The position numbers and the translations under genes are program-made. The notes under the pieces are model-generated. The model did no database searches and was not told the DNA's origin. It worked only from the letters and a program-made list of their open reading frames with translations. From contig NZ_JAAOYO010000002.1 of assembly GCF_011759505.1 (NCBI RefSeq), forward strand, positions 682,001 through 746,000: 64,000 bases of DNA. The letters are read 5' to 3'. The stretch comes from Curtobacterium salicis (GTDB lineage: Bacteria; Actinomycetota; Actinomycetes; Actinomycetales; Microbacteriaceae). This document shows, piece by piece, positions 17,745-25,799 of the stretch. Position 1 is the first letter of the stretch; every line of letters begins with the position of its first letter.

Positions 17745-18364
17745 CCGTCGATCCGTCCGGTCGGACGCACCCGGACGCGGGCGGTCAGCGGCGGCACGGT
17801 GTCCGCGTCGGCGAGTTCACGGTCGACGGCCTCGGTCGCGGCGAGCGCGGCGACGTCCACCCCCGCGGCCGGCAGCAGGACCACGTCGAGGGTGCGGCGT
17901 CCGACCGAACCGACGGCCGCGTCCGGTGCCAGACGGGTGGCCGAGCGGGCAGCACGGGCCGCGGCGGAGGCCAGGACCTCGTCATCGACGACGACCCCGA
18001 GGCGTGTGGAGCGGACGGCGTGCCGCGGGCGCCGGGACGGCAGGAGCCCGTGCAGCAGGAACCAGAGCCCGAGCAGGGCGAGGGCGGCTCCCACCGTGAT
18101 GACGAGCGCGTCGACGAGACCGTCCGGAGCGCGGACGGCGGCGTCCACGATCGACCGCGGGTCGACGCCGGCGATGCGCTCGTCGAGCAGCACGACGACC
18201 GCGGCGGTCCCGACGGCGGCGGCGAGCACGAGGAGCAGGACCATCGCGACGACGACGGAGGGCGTGCGGGACGCCGAGGTCTCACGGCGCACCAGACGTC
18301 GGACGAAGCGGTCGTCGTCCGCTGGCGGGGTCTTCCGGACGGGGTCGACGCGGTCCGGGCTCAC
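17741..18364 (-). CDS. DUF6286-like membrane protein of the Asp23 operon
   Basis: The 207-residue product has two spans (about residues 32-56 and 83-107) and a C-terminal domain of about 90 residues with the VVVDDEVLASAAARAARSATRL pattern. It is known only as a companion of Asp23 genes in actinobacteria (DUF6286-type); no activity is established. GTG 18364 was chosen because it overlaps the upstream stop by GTGA, the rule in this operon; the frame stays open much further upstream but without coupling. Confidence 0.7.
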   Translation of the reverse strand: MSPDRVDPVRKTPPADDDRFVRRLVRRETSASRTPSVVVAMVLLLVLAAAVGTAAVVVLLDERIAGVDPRSIVDAAVRAPDGLVDALVITVGAALALLGLWFLLHGLLPSRRPRHAVRSTRLGVVVDDEVLASAAARAARSATRLAPDAAVGSVGRRTLDVVLLPAAGVDVAALAATEAVDRELADADTVPPLTARVRVRPTGRIDG

Positions 18365-18702
18365 CGGACCCTCCGCGGCACGTCGAGGACGGCGGAGGCG
18401 AAGGTCACTGAGACACGCTCGACCTTGCGACCCGTGATCGACCGGAACCGTTCGGCGATGGTGGCGCGTGCCCGGTGTGCTGACGCGAGGACGGGTTCGC
18501 CCGGGACCGTGTGCGTTCCGAGCGCCGGCAGGGTGAGCGGGCTCGTGATCTCGACCACCAGCGCGCCGCGGCCGTCGTCGACGACCCGGGCACGGACCTC
18601 CCGGAGTGGTGCGCGGAGCGCTTCGGCGGCGACGGCCTGCGCGGTGTGCACGAGCGCCGGGGACGCGATCCGGTCGGTCCCGGGCAGCACGGCTGGGCTC
18701 AC
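18361..18702 (-). CDS. Small Asp23/Gls24-like protein
   Basis: The 113-residue protein is a compact alpha/beta unit with the Asp23/Gls24 pattern (hydrophobic strands VRARVVDDGRGALVVEITSP, then RARATIAERFRSITGRKVERVSVTFAS). It has no membrane segment, so it likely binds the membrane through the AmaP-like or DUF6286-like partners encoded just downstream. GTG starts and GTGA overlaps on both sides show strict translational coupling. Confidence 0.65.
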   Translation of the reverse strand: MSPAVLPGTDRIASPALVHTAQAVAAEALRAPLREVRARVVDDGRGALVVEITSPLTLPALGTHTVPGEPVLASAHRARATIAERFRSITGRKVERVSVTFASAVLDVPRRVR

Positions 18703-18890
18703 GAGGAACTCCGACGACCGCGGAGCACGTCGAGCAGTCGGCGGAGGTCGACGTCACCGCTGACGATGCGGCCGATCAGCCCGCCGAGCGCGATCGCGAC
18801 GGCCACCACGACGAACGCCCAGAAGCCCAGCGTCAGGGCGACGATCGCCAGGACCGCCCCGACGGCCATGCCGACGACGGTGGTGTTCAC
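18699..18890 (-). CDS. DUF2273-type small membrane protein
   Basis: The 63-residue product has two hydrophobic segments (about residues 5-22 and 24-45) separated by a turn, then a basic tail (RRLLDVLRGRRSSS). This size, topology and position directly behind an Asp23 gene match DUF2273 proteins, which accompany Asp23/AmaP in Gram-positive bacteria. The gene overlaps neighbours by GTGA on both sides. Confidence 0.72.
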   Translation of the reverse strand: MNTTVVGMAVGAVLAIVALTLGFWAFVVVAVAIALGGLIGRIVSGDVDLRRLLDVLRGRRSSS

Positions 18891-19333
18891 CGGACGCGCG
18901 TCTCGGTCACGACGGGAGCGTCGAGCGCGGGGATGTCCACGTCGACGATGGCGATGTTGACCTCGGTGACCTGGAGGCCCACCAGGTCGGTGACGGCGTC
19001 CGTGACGGCCTGGCGGACCGCGGCGGCGACCTCCTGCATCGGCATCGGGTAGGCGACGACGAGCGTCAGGTCGACGGCGGCCTGGGTCTCACCGACCTCG
19101 ACGCGGACGCCCTGTCCCAGGTCGCTCGAGCCGATGGCGTCGCGGATGGCCCCGAAGGCCCGCGCGGTGTTGCCGCCGAGCGCGACCACGCCGGGGACGT
19201 CGCGGGCGGCGATGCCGGCGACCTTCGCGACGACCGCGTCGTCGATGATCGTGCGTCCGGTCGAGGTGACCTGGGTGGTGGTGCTGCCGGTGGTCGTGCC
19301 GTCCACGCGGTCGGAGTTCGCCGTCGTTGCCAT
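18887..19333 (-). CDS. Asp23/Gls24-family envelope stress protein
   Basis: The 148-residue first gene of the operon has the Asp23 domain from about residue 28: ISDDAV-type start IIDDAVVAKVAGIAARDVPGVVAL, then DLTLVVAYPMPMQEVAAAVRQAVTDAVTDLVGLQVTEVNIAIVDV. Asp23 proteins form a membrane-linked layer and protect the envelope under alkaline or antibiotic stress. A strong AGGAGG (minus strand) lies 7 bases before ATG 19333, the only strong ribosome binding site in the operon, consistent with the rest being translated by coupling. Confidence 0.85.
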   Translation of the reverse strand: MATTANSDRVDGTTTGSTTTQVTSTGRTIIDDAVVAKVAGIAARDVPGVVALGGNTARAFGAIRDAIGSSDLGQGVRVEVGETQAAVDLTLVVAYPMPMQEVAAAVRQAVTDAVTDLVGLQVTEVNIAIVDVDIPALDAPVVTETRVR

Positions 19334-19457
19334 GAGTGCCTCCTGTGGTGCTGGTCGGATGTGCGTCCAGCGAACACCCTGCCACCGGAGCGCGCCCGTG
19401 GACAGGGGTGGCGGTCCGGCTGTGGATCGAGGTCGATGGTCGGGGCCGGCGGTCCGG

Positions 19458-19509
19458 GCCGGTCGGCCGGGCCGGTCGGCCGGGCCGGTCGGCCGGGCCG
19501 GTCGTCGGG
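19458..19509. repeat. Tandem 13-bp repeat before xthA
   Basis: Three exact copies of GCCGGTCGGCCGG (19458-19496) and a fourth degenerate copy (19497-19509) stand between the divergent Asp23 operon and xthA, ending 10 bases before the xthA -10 box. Each unit contains CGGCCG and can pair with itself or its neighbours. It could alter promoter geometry if copy number varies. Confidence 0.7.
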
Positions 19510-19518
19510 CGCTCCCGG

Positions 19519-19524
19519 TAGGTT
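19519..19524 (+). promoter_or_regulatory. Leaderless-type -10 box of xthA
   Basis: TAGGTT ends 7 bases before ATG 19532; no ribosome binding site lies between. Confidence 0.45.
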
Positions 19525-19531
19525 CGAACGC

Positions 19532-20368
19532 ATGCGCGTCGCGACCTGGAACGTCAACTCCGTCCGCACCCGAGTCGGTCGGGTCGTCGACTGGTTGGTG
19601 CGTGAGGACGTCGACGTCCTCGGCATGCAGGAGATCAAGTGCAAGCCGGAGCAGTTCCCGGTGGAGGCGTTCGAGGCCGCGGGTTACACGGTCGAGGCCC
19701 ACGGCCTCAACCAGTGGAACGGCGTCGCGTTCGCCAGTCGCCTGCCGATGGAGGACGTCACGCGGGACTTCCCCGGGCAGCCCGGCTTCCTCAAGGGGCA
19801 GGAGGGCCCGGACCTGCCGGTGGAGGCGCGAGCGATCGGCGTCACGGTCGAGGGCGTCCGACTGTGGAGCCTGTACGTGCCGAACGGCCGCGAGCTCGGC
19901 GACCCGCACTACACGTACAAGCTCGACTGGCTGGCGCAGCTGGCCGACCGGACGACCGGGTGGCTGCAGGCGGAGCCCGACCTGCCGCTGGCGCTGATGG
20001 GCGACTGGAACGTCGCGCCGCTCGACGAGGACGTCTGGGACGCGCGGGCCTTCGAGGGCTCCACGCATGTCAGCGACCCGGAGCGGGCGGCCTTCCGCGC
20101 GTTCGAGGAGCGCGGGCTGCAGGACGTCGTCCGTCCCCTCGTGCCGACCGGGTACACCTACTGGGACTACAAGCAGCTCCGGTTCCCCCGCAACGAGGGC
20201 ATGCGCATCGACTTCGTGATGGGCTCGCAGGCGTTCGCGGACGTCACCGTCGGCGCGACGATCCACCGCGACGAGCGCAAGGGCGACGCCCCGAGCGACC
20301 ACGTGCCGGTGTCCGTCGACCTGGACCTCGACACCGTGCTGGACGACGACCGCCCGATGATCTTCTGA
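19532..20368 (+). CDS. xthA: Exodeoxyribonuclease III (AP endonuclease)
   Basis: The 278-residue enzyme has the complete EEP-fold motif series: MRVATWNVNSVRTR at the start (metal-binding Asn), MQEIKC (catalytic Glu near residue 34), YVPNGRE (Tyr near 114), MGDWNVAP (Asp/Asn near 155), RIDFVMGS and SDHVPVSV (catalytic Asp-His near 258). It cuts the backbone 5' of abasic sites and removes 3'-blocked ends in base-excision repair. The frame is open upstream to 19361, but the conserved N-terminus begins at ATG 19532. Confidence 0.94.
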   Translation: MRVATWNVNSVRTRVGRVVDWLVREDVDVLGMQEIKCKPEQFPVEAFEAAGYTVEAHGLNQWNGVAFASRLPMEDVTRDFPGQPGFLKGQEGPDLPVEARAIGVTVEGVRLWSLYVPNGRELGDPHYTYKLDWLAQLADRTTGWLQAEPDLPLALMGDWNVAPLDEDVWDARAFEGSTHVSDPERAAFRAFEERGLQDVVRPLVPTGYTYWDYKQLRFPRNEGMRIDFVMGSQAFADVTVGATIHRDERKGDAPSDHVPVSVDLDLDTVLDDDRPMIF

Positions 20369-20398
20369 TCGGACGGCTCGCGCAATCCCTCACAGTCG

Positions 20399-20417
20399 AT
20401 GTATTTTACATTTGACA
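20399..20417 (+). promoter_or_regulatory. AT-rich promoter element A of the secreted-protein pair
   Basis: A strikingly AT-rich patch in a region of over 70% GC. It reads ATGT-N7-ATTTG (20399-20414) and contains a consensus TTGACA (20412-20417). Equivalent ATGT-N(3-5)-ATTTG patches precede the third secreted protein gene (60401-60414) and the polysaccharide gene at the window end (63865-63876). A common regulator or AT-binding nucleoid protein is inferred. Confidence 0.5.
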
Positions 20418-20470
20418 TGAGAGAGTTGTGATCCTGACGAGCAGCACTCCGCTGTTCGGGAAGGACCACA

Positions 20471-22324
20471 GTGCACAACCGACCCACCCTCGCGGGCGCC
20501 ACCGCCCTCGTCGCGACCATCGCCTCCGGACTCGCGCTGGCCGGTACCGCGGACGCCGCCCCCGCCGACACCGCCGCGACGAAGGCGGCGACGGCCACCG
20601 CAGCGCACGACTCTCGAGCCCAGCGCGAGATCATCCCCGAGTACCCCGACCTCCCCGGCTCCGCGACCCTGCTCCTCACCGTCAACGGCGAGTGGGAGAC
20701 GGACTACGGGCAGGACCTGCCGCTCTGGGTCGTGGTGGACGACGACGATAACATCGACAACGACGTCCCGATCGACCTCTCGCTGCGCTCCAGCCACGAC
20801 GGCACCCTGACGGTCGTCGAACACGGTGACCCGTACGACCCCACCGACGACGCGGTCGTCCTCGAGACCCCGGTCGAGGCCGGCACGAGCAACGTCTCCT
20901 TCGCCGTGCCGGACAGCAACTGGGACTACTCGGCGTACGTCGTCACGGCGGACGGGCAGCGCACCCGGCCCGAGCGGTTCACGCTCGCCGTCGGCGGCCA
21001 GGACGTCCAGGACCTCGCCGGAACCTCCTCGGACGTGGCAGGGAGCACGGACGAGCGGATCACCGTCACCGGGTCGACCTACGCGAACGAGCGCGTCGAG
21101 ATCGTGACCGGCGACGGCGACCGGTACTCCACCCGATCCCGAGGGGACGGCCGGTTCGGCATCAGCTACTTCGGGTCGACCGGGCGCACGCAGGTCGTCG
21201 TCGAGCACAACGAGCTCACCAACGGCACCCAGGTCGTCCCGTTCGAACAGGTCGAGCCGGGCGAGGGCGACCCGTCCCTGGTGTGGCCGATCGTGGACCT
21301 CGGAGACCTCCGCTCCCTGTTCGGTCTCTTCGTCGGCGGCGAAGGAGGTCGTGAGAGCGCGTACCTCACCTCCGCGACGAGTGCGGGGCTGCAGTGGCGT
21401 CTCGGCCCGGAAGACGTCGCGGGCAACAACGCCGTCGGCTGGTCGATACCGAACGTCGACGTGTCCGGGCCGATCATCCTCGAGGGCAACACCTGCGTCA
21501 CCGCCGGCGGCGACGGCTCACTCCGGTCCGCGACCTGCATCCGCGACGAGGACGGCGACCCGAGCCAGACCTTCACCGCGGTGCTGCGCGACGGCGACAC
21601 ACTGCTGCGCCTGGCATCGGACGAGTCCCGCTACCTGACCCTCGGGGCAGACGGCACGGTGGTCATGGGTGACGAGGCCGATGCCGCCGTCCTCGCCTAC
21701 GTCGACCAGTACGAGTCCTCGTGGTCGGTCGCCGAGCCCACGCCGTCCGTCGTGGATCGGTCCGTGCGCCTGTCCGGCACCGCGATCCCCGGCGCCCTCG
21801 TCACGGTCGACGGCGTCCCCGTGGAGAACGGCACCAGCACGAGCGCGGGTACGGGCAGCGCGAAGGGTGTTCGTACCGTCACCGCGGGTGGGTCGTGGAG
21901 CACGACGCTGCACGACCTGCCGGTCCGGCAGGACCGCACGGTCGAGGTGCAGCAGCTCATCGACGGCGTCGTCGTCGCCCGCAGCGAGCAGACCGTCCGT
22001 CTCGACGCCGGGAACCTGTCGGACGTCACCAGCTCGTTCCGTGACGACGTCACCCTGCCGGCCCAGATCACCGGTGACGCCGAACCGGGCGCGACGATCC
22101 AGCTCCTCGACGCCGGGGTCCCGGTCGAGGACGCCACGACGACGGCTGCGAGCGACGGCGATGCCGCAGGGTCCTTCGCCCTCGACGTGCCGGCACCCAA
22201 CGCGGCCGGTGCGCACGAGTTCGCCGTCGTGCAGGTCCTCGGTGGCGCCGTGGTCGGGACGCCCGCCGAGGTCACCATCGACTACGGCGCCGGCATCAGC
22301 ATCGACGACGTCGCAGCCCCCTGA
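20471..22324 (+). CDS. Secreted modular Ig-like/beta-rich protein, paralogue 1
   Basis: The 617-residue product has a signal peptide (about residues 1-30, ending near TADAAPA) and no LPXTG or other wall-anchor motif. Seen modules: a beta domain near 45-175, a first Ig-like unit near 178-255 (ITVTGSTYANERVEIV), a beta-trefoil-like part near 285-415 with paired Cys and YLTLGADGTVVMGDEADAA, then two Ig-like units opening LSGTAIPGALVTVDG and ITGDAEPGATIQLLD. It is paralogous along its whole length to the next gene. A role in adhesion, biofilm matrix or plant attachment is inference. The start GTG 20471 has GGAAGGA just upstream. Confidence 0.75.
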   Translation: MHNRPTLAGATALVATIASGLALAGTADAAPADTAATKAATATAAHDSRAQREIIPEYPDLPGSATLLLTVNGEWETDYGQDLPLWVVVDDDDNIDNDVPIDLSLRSSHDGTLTVVEHGDPYDPTDDAVVLETPVEAGTSNVSFAVPDSNWDYSAYVVTADGQRTRPERFTLAVGGQDVQDLAGTSSDVAGSTDERITVTGSTYANERVEIVTGDGDRYSTRSRGDGRFGISYFGSTGRTQVVVEHNELTNGTQVVPFEQVEPGEGDPSLVWPIVDLGDLRSLFGLFVGGEGGRESAYLTSATSAGLQWRLGPEDVAGNNAVGWSIPNVDVSGPIILEGNTCVTAGGDGSLRSATCIRDEDGDPSQTFTAVLRDGDTLLRLASDESRYLTLGADGTVVMGDEADAAVLAYVDQYESSWSVAEPTPSVVDRSVRLSGTAIPGALVTVDGVPVENGTSTSAGTGSAKGVRTVTAGGSWSTTLHDLPVRQDRTVEVQQLIDGVVVARSEQTVRLDAGNLSDVTSSFRDDVTLPAQITGDAEPGATIQLLDAGVPVEDATTTAASDGDAAGSFALDVPAPNAAGAHEFAVVQVLGGAVVGTPAEVTIDYGAGISIDDVAAP

Positions 22325-22379
22325 CCGCGCGACCGCACGACCGCTACCGTCCCCCCCTCTCCGCTCTGAAAGGCCACTC

Positions 22380-24158
22380 GTGAAGTACCACCCGTTCCTC
22401 CTCGGCACCGCCGTGCTGACCGCCGCGCTCTGCGCCGGTACCGCCACGGCGCCGGAGACGGCATCCGCCACACGTGGAGCCGACGTCGCCAGCGCACCCG
22501 GTGCCCGCACCACCGCCACGGTCCCCCAGCTCCCGGTCATCCCGGGCAGCAGCACCACGATCACCGCCGTGGACGGTGCCGCGCCCGCGAGCACCGACGG
22601 CACCCGACCCCGCTTCGAGGTCGACCGCAACGACGTGACGGCCTCGGTCGAGTCCAGCGCCGACGGCACGCTCACCGTGGTCGACCGCAACGACCCGTGG
22701 AACGCCGACGACGACGAGGTGATCGCCACGACCACGGTCGCCGCCGGCACCACCGACGTCGACTTCACCGTCGACGACGGCCTCTGGGAGATCGACGCCT
22801 TCGTCGTGACCGATGACGACCGTCAGACCAGCCCCGCTGCCATCACGGTCCGCAAGGCCCTGACCGCGCCGGACGACGTCACCCTCTGGGACAAGAACCC
22901 GTCGATCCGCCAGCTGACGGTGGTCGGCACGACCTACCCGGGCGCGGACGTCCGCGTCGTCGACGTCCGCGGGGACGAGCACCGCACGACCGCACGAGCG
23001 GACGGGGCCTTCGGGATCTCCTTCGCCGGGACCTTCCCCCGGGCGACGGTCGCCATCACGCACAACAACGACGAGGTCACCGTCCAGCCGAAGGGAGGCG
23101 GCAAGCCCCCGGTCGGTCCGGCCGACCCGACGCTCGACTGGCCGATCATCGAGCAGAAGGACCTCCGCGGCGGTCGCGCCCTGTTCACGAGTCCCGTGGC
23201 CGGCGAGTCCGTGGCGTTGACCCCGGTCCGCGCCGGCACGGGGCTCCTGCAGGACATCACCTGGGCGTCGAAGCCGACCGAGCAGGCCACGGCCGAGACG
23301 GTGTCGTGGGCGATCCCGAAGACCGGCGGGACCGCTCAGGTCGTCGTCAACGGCAACCGGTGCGTCCAGCCGAGCAGCAACGCCGCCGCGGACGGACGGG
23401 TGATCCTCTCGACCTGCCGTACCTCCACGACGGCACAGCAGTTCACCGCCGTCGAACGAGCCGGGGGCACGGTCCTGCAGTCGCGGTCGAACCGCGATCG
23501 GTACCTCACGCTCGGCGAGGACGGTCGTGTCGCGCTCGGTTCGTCCGACGACGCGGCACAGCTCGCGGCCGAGGACGACTACTCCGACTCGTGGTCCGTC
23601 GAGGAGCCCGTCGCTGACGTCGCCGACCGGAGCGTCACCCTGGCCGGAACGAAGATCCCCGGGGCGACCGTGACCATCAACGGAGCACCGATCGAGACCG
23701 CCGCCACCCGGGCTGCCGGCGACGACTCGACGTGGACGACCACGCTGCGCCACCTGCCGGTCGGCGTGGCGCAGACGCTCGTCGTCGAACAGCTCGTCGG
23801 CAGTTCGATCGTCGGCCAGGAGGAGCGCACCGTCCAGCTCGACGCCGCCGCACTCGCCGACGTGGACCAGCACTTCGACGACGACGTGACCCGGCCCGCC
23901 CAGGTCACCGGTACCGCCGTGCCCGGCGCCACCGTCCAGCTCCTCCGCGACGGCGCCCCGGTCGGCACGCCGGTCACCGCTGGCGGCGACCGAGCGGGCG
24001 GCGCGTTCGCCGTGGACGTCCCGGCCCCGAACGCGGGCGGTGTCCACGACTACACGGTCGAGCAGCTCCTGGACGGGATCGCCGTCGGCGCGGACCAGTC
24101 CGTCAGCCTCGACTACGGTGCCGCGGTCAGCATCGACGGCGTCGAGGGCGGTCGCTGA
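22380..24158 (+). CDS. Secreted modular Ig-like/beta-rich protein, paralogue 2
   Basis: The 592-residue product repeats the plan of its neighbour: signal peptide (about 1-30), N-terminal beta domain (RNDVTASVESSADGTLTVVD), Ig-like unit LTVVGTTYPGADVRVVD, beta-trefoil-like part with NGNRCVQPSS and YLTLGEDGRVALGSSDDAA, and two Ig-like units (LAGTKIPGATVTING, VTGTAVPGATVQLLR). The two proteins differ in many positions, so this is an old duplication rather than a recent copy. GAAAGG at 22368-22373 precedes GTG 22380 by 6 bases. The 55-base gap lacks an AT-rich promoter, so it is probably transcribed with paralogue 1. Confidence 0.75.
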   Translation: MKYHPFLLGTAVLTAALCAGTATAPETASATRGADVASAPGARTTATVPQLPVIPGSSTTITAVDGAAPASTDGTRPRFEVDRNDVTASVESSADGTLTVVDRNDPWNADDDEVIATTTVAAGTTDVDFTVDDGLWEIDAFVVTDDDRQTSPAAITVRKALTAPDDVTLWDKNPSIRQLTVVGTTYPGADVRVVDVRGDEHRTTARADGAFGISFAGTFPRATVAITHNNDEVTVQPKGGGKPPVGPADPTLDWPIIEQKDLRGGRALFTSPVAGESVALTPVRAGTGLLQDITWASKPTEQATAETVSWAIPKTGGTAQVVVNGNRCVQPSSNAAADGRVILSTCRTSTTAQQFTAVERAGGTVLQSRSNRDRYLTLGEDGRVALGSSDDAAQLAAEDDYSDSWSVEEPVADVADRSVTLAGTKIPGATVTINGAPIETAATRAAGDDSTWTTTLRHLPVGVAQTLVVEQLVGSSIVGQEERTVQLDAAALADVDQHFDDDVTRPAQVTGTAVPGATVQLLRDGAPVGTPVTAGGDRAGGAFAVDVPAPNAGGVHDYTVEQLLDGIAVGADQSVSLDYGAAVSIDGVEGGR

Positions 24159-24172
24159 GCGCAGCCCGCCGC

Positions 24173-24216
24173 CGGACGGGAGGCGCGTGGCGGCCCCGCC
24201 CCGCGCCTTCCGCCCT
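24173..24216. terminator. Degenerate GGGAGGC-family hairpin
   Basis: CGGACGGGAGGCGCG (24173-24187) pairs with CGCGCCTTCCGCCCT downstream (from 24202) at 12 of 15 positions. It lies between the convergent secreted-protein and AEC-permease genes and is likely a bidirectional terminator. Confidence 0.5.
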
Positions 24217-25138
24217 ACGGGTGCAGCAGCGCCGCGATCCCCACCAGGACCGGCACCGATCCGACCGTGGTGAGGAGCACGACGTCCCGCGCGACCGGCA
24301 CCGCCGCCCCGTACCGCTGCGCGTAGTTGAAGACGTTCTGGGCCGCCGGCAGTCCGCCGAGGACGGTGAGCACGAACACGTGCTCGGCGTCGAGCCCGAA
24401 CACGTACCGGGCGAGCAGGAAGGCGACCGCCGGCATCACGAGGAGCTTCACGCCGCTCGCCAGCAGCACGTCGACCCGGGTGGCGGCATCGCGCAGCGGG
24501 GCGGCACCGTGCAGGCTCATGCCGAACGAGAGCAGCACGACGGGGACCGCGGCACCGCCCACCAGGACGAAGGGCTCGAGCACGGGATCCGGCAGGTGCA
24601 CGCCGGTCACCGAGCAGAGCAGCCCGAGCAGCGACGCGATGATGAGCGGGTTCGACAGCGGTCCGAGGACGCGGCGCCGCCACCCGCCGCCGGAGGCCGT
24701 GGCCGCGTCCAGGACGGTCAGCGCGATCGGCGCCATCACGATGAGCTGCAGCATGATCACCGGCACCACCGCGGTCGCCTGTCCGAGGACGTAGACGGCG
24801 ACGGGCAGCCCGATGTTGTTCGCGTTCGAGTACGAGGCGGCGAGGGCGCCGACGGTCGTGGTCGTGAGCGGTCGGCGGAGCACGAGCGCGAAGACCAGGG
24901 CGGTGCCGGCCGCGACGGACAGCGCGGTGATCGCGGAGACGGCGAGCATCGGGGAGAACAGCGTCCGGACGTCCGCGGTGGCGATCGTGTGGAACAGCAG
25001 GCACGGCATGAGGACGAAGAACGCCAGCCGACTCAGCACGAACTGCGCGTGCGGCCCGAGGAGTCCGGCGCGACCGACACCGTAGCCGGTGGCGATGACG
25101 ACGCCGATGATCGCGAAGCCGATCAGGACACCACTCAT
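24215..25138 (-). CDS. AEC-family (auxin efflux carrier) transporter
   Basis: The 307-residue protein has about ten spans and the AEC family features: GVVIATGYGVGRAGLLGP near the N-terminus, SYSNANNIGLPVAVYVLG (conserved Asn-rich motif near residue 108), LSNPLIIASLLGLL and the C-terminal LGGLPAAQNVFNYAQRYGA. Bacterial members carry malate, malonate or other organic acids; plant PIN-type auxin transport should not be assumed. ATG 25138 gives the normal N-terminus; ATG 25147 with GCGAGG just before it is an alternative. Divergent from the nitroreductase gene. Confidence 0.87.
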   Translation of the reverse strand: MSGVLIGFAIIGVVIATGYGVGRAGLLGPHAQFVLSRLAFFVLMPCLLFHTIATADVRTLFSPMLAVSAITALSVAAGTALVFALVLRRPLTTTTVGALAASYSNANNIGLPVAVYVLGQATAVVPVIMLQLIVMAPIALTVLDAATASGGGWRRRVLGPLSNPLIIASLLGLLCSVTGVHLPDPVLEPFVLVGGAAVPVVLLSFGMSLHGAAPLRDAATRVDVLLASGVKLLVMPAVAFLLARYVFGLDAEHVFVLTVLGGLPAAQNVFNYAQRYGAAVPVARDVVLLTTVGSVPVLVGIAALLHP

Positions 25139-25199
25139 CCTGCCCATCCTCGCAGGCCCGGACGGAAATAGTGACGCCCGGGCGGTTGTTCGGGCAACC

Positions 25200-25790
25200 A
25201 TGACCACGCAGACGACGCTCTCCCGCTCCACGGACTCCAGCCAGCCCCTCGTGCCCCTGCTCGAGGAACGGTGGAGCCCGCGCTCCTACGACGAGACCGC
25301 GACGATCTCGGACGACCAGCTCGACGCGCTCCTCGAGGCCGCTCGCTGGGCGCCGTCCGCCGCGAACACGCAGCCCCGCCGGTTCATCGTCGGTCGCCGC
25401 GGCACCCGCACCTTCGACGCGATCCACGCGACGCTGATGGGCTTCAACGGTGCCTGGGCGCACCGCGCCGGCGCACTCCTGGTCGCGATCGCCGAGCCGG
25501 TGACCGCCGACGGCGACGAGCGACGCTGGGCGGAGTACGACCTCGGCCAGTCCATCGCAGCGCTCGCCGTCCAGGCGCACGCCGAGGGTCTGCACCTGCA
25601 CCAGATGGGCGGCTTCGAGGTCGACGCCGTCCGCGCCGCCTTCGACCTGCCGGAGCACCTCGTCCCGGTGACGGTCACCGCGATCGGCCACGTCGCCGAC
25701 GCCGCGCAGCTCGACGAGAAGGCGGCCGAGCGTGAGGTCGCCCCGCGCACCCGCCTCCCCCTCGACGAGGTCGTCCTCGTCAAGGAGTAG
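25200..25790 (+). CDS. Nitroreductase-family protein
   Basis: The 196-residue protein carries the flavin-binding nitroreductase motifs: RWSPRSYDE (FMN phosphate site near residue 25), LLEAARWAPSAANTQPRRFIVGRR (near 44-67), and the late GQSIAALAVQAHAEGLHLHQMGGF plus AIGHVADA. Family members reduce nitro compounds, quinones or enones with NAD(P)H, or act in flavin metabolism. The annotated start ATG 25200 follows the AEC divergent region; no clear Shine-Dalgarno is seen. The next gene begins only 9 bases after the stop. Confidence 0.88.
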   Translation: MTTQTTLSRSTDSSQPLVPLLEERWSPRSYDETATISDDQLDALLEAARWAPSAANTQPRRFIVGRRGTRTFDAIHATLMGFNGAWAHRAGALLVAIAEPVTADGDERRWAEYDLGQSIAALAVQAHAEGLHLHQMGGFEVDAVRAAFDLPEHLVPVTVTAIGHVADAAQLDEKAAEREVAPRTRLPLDEVVLVKE

Positions 25791-25799
25791 ACGCCTGGC

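Noticed and set aside
19521-19536. tRNA-like GGTTCGAA near the xthA start
   Set aside because: It resembles a T-arm only by chance; no acceptor stem or anticodon arm is present.
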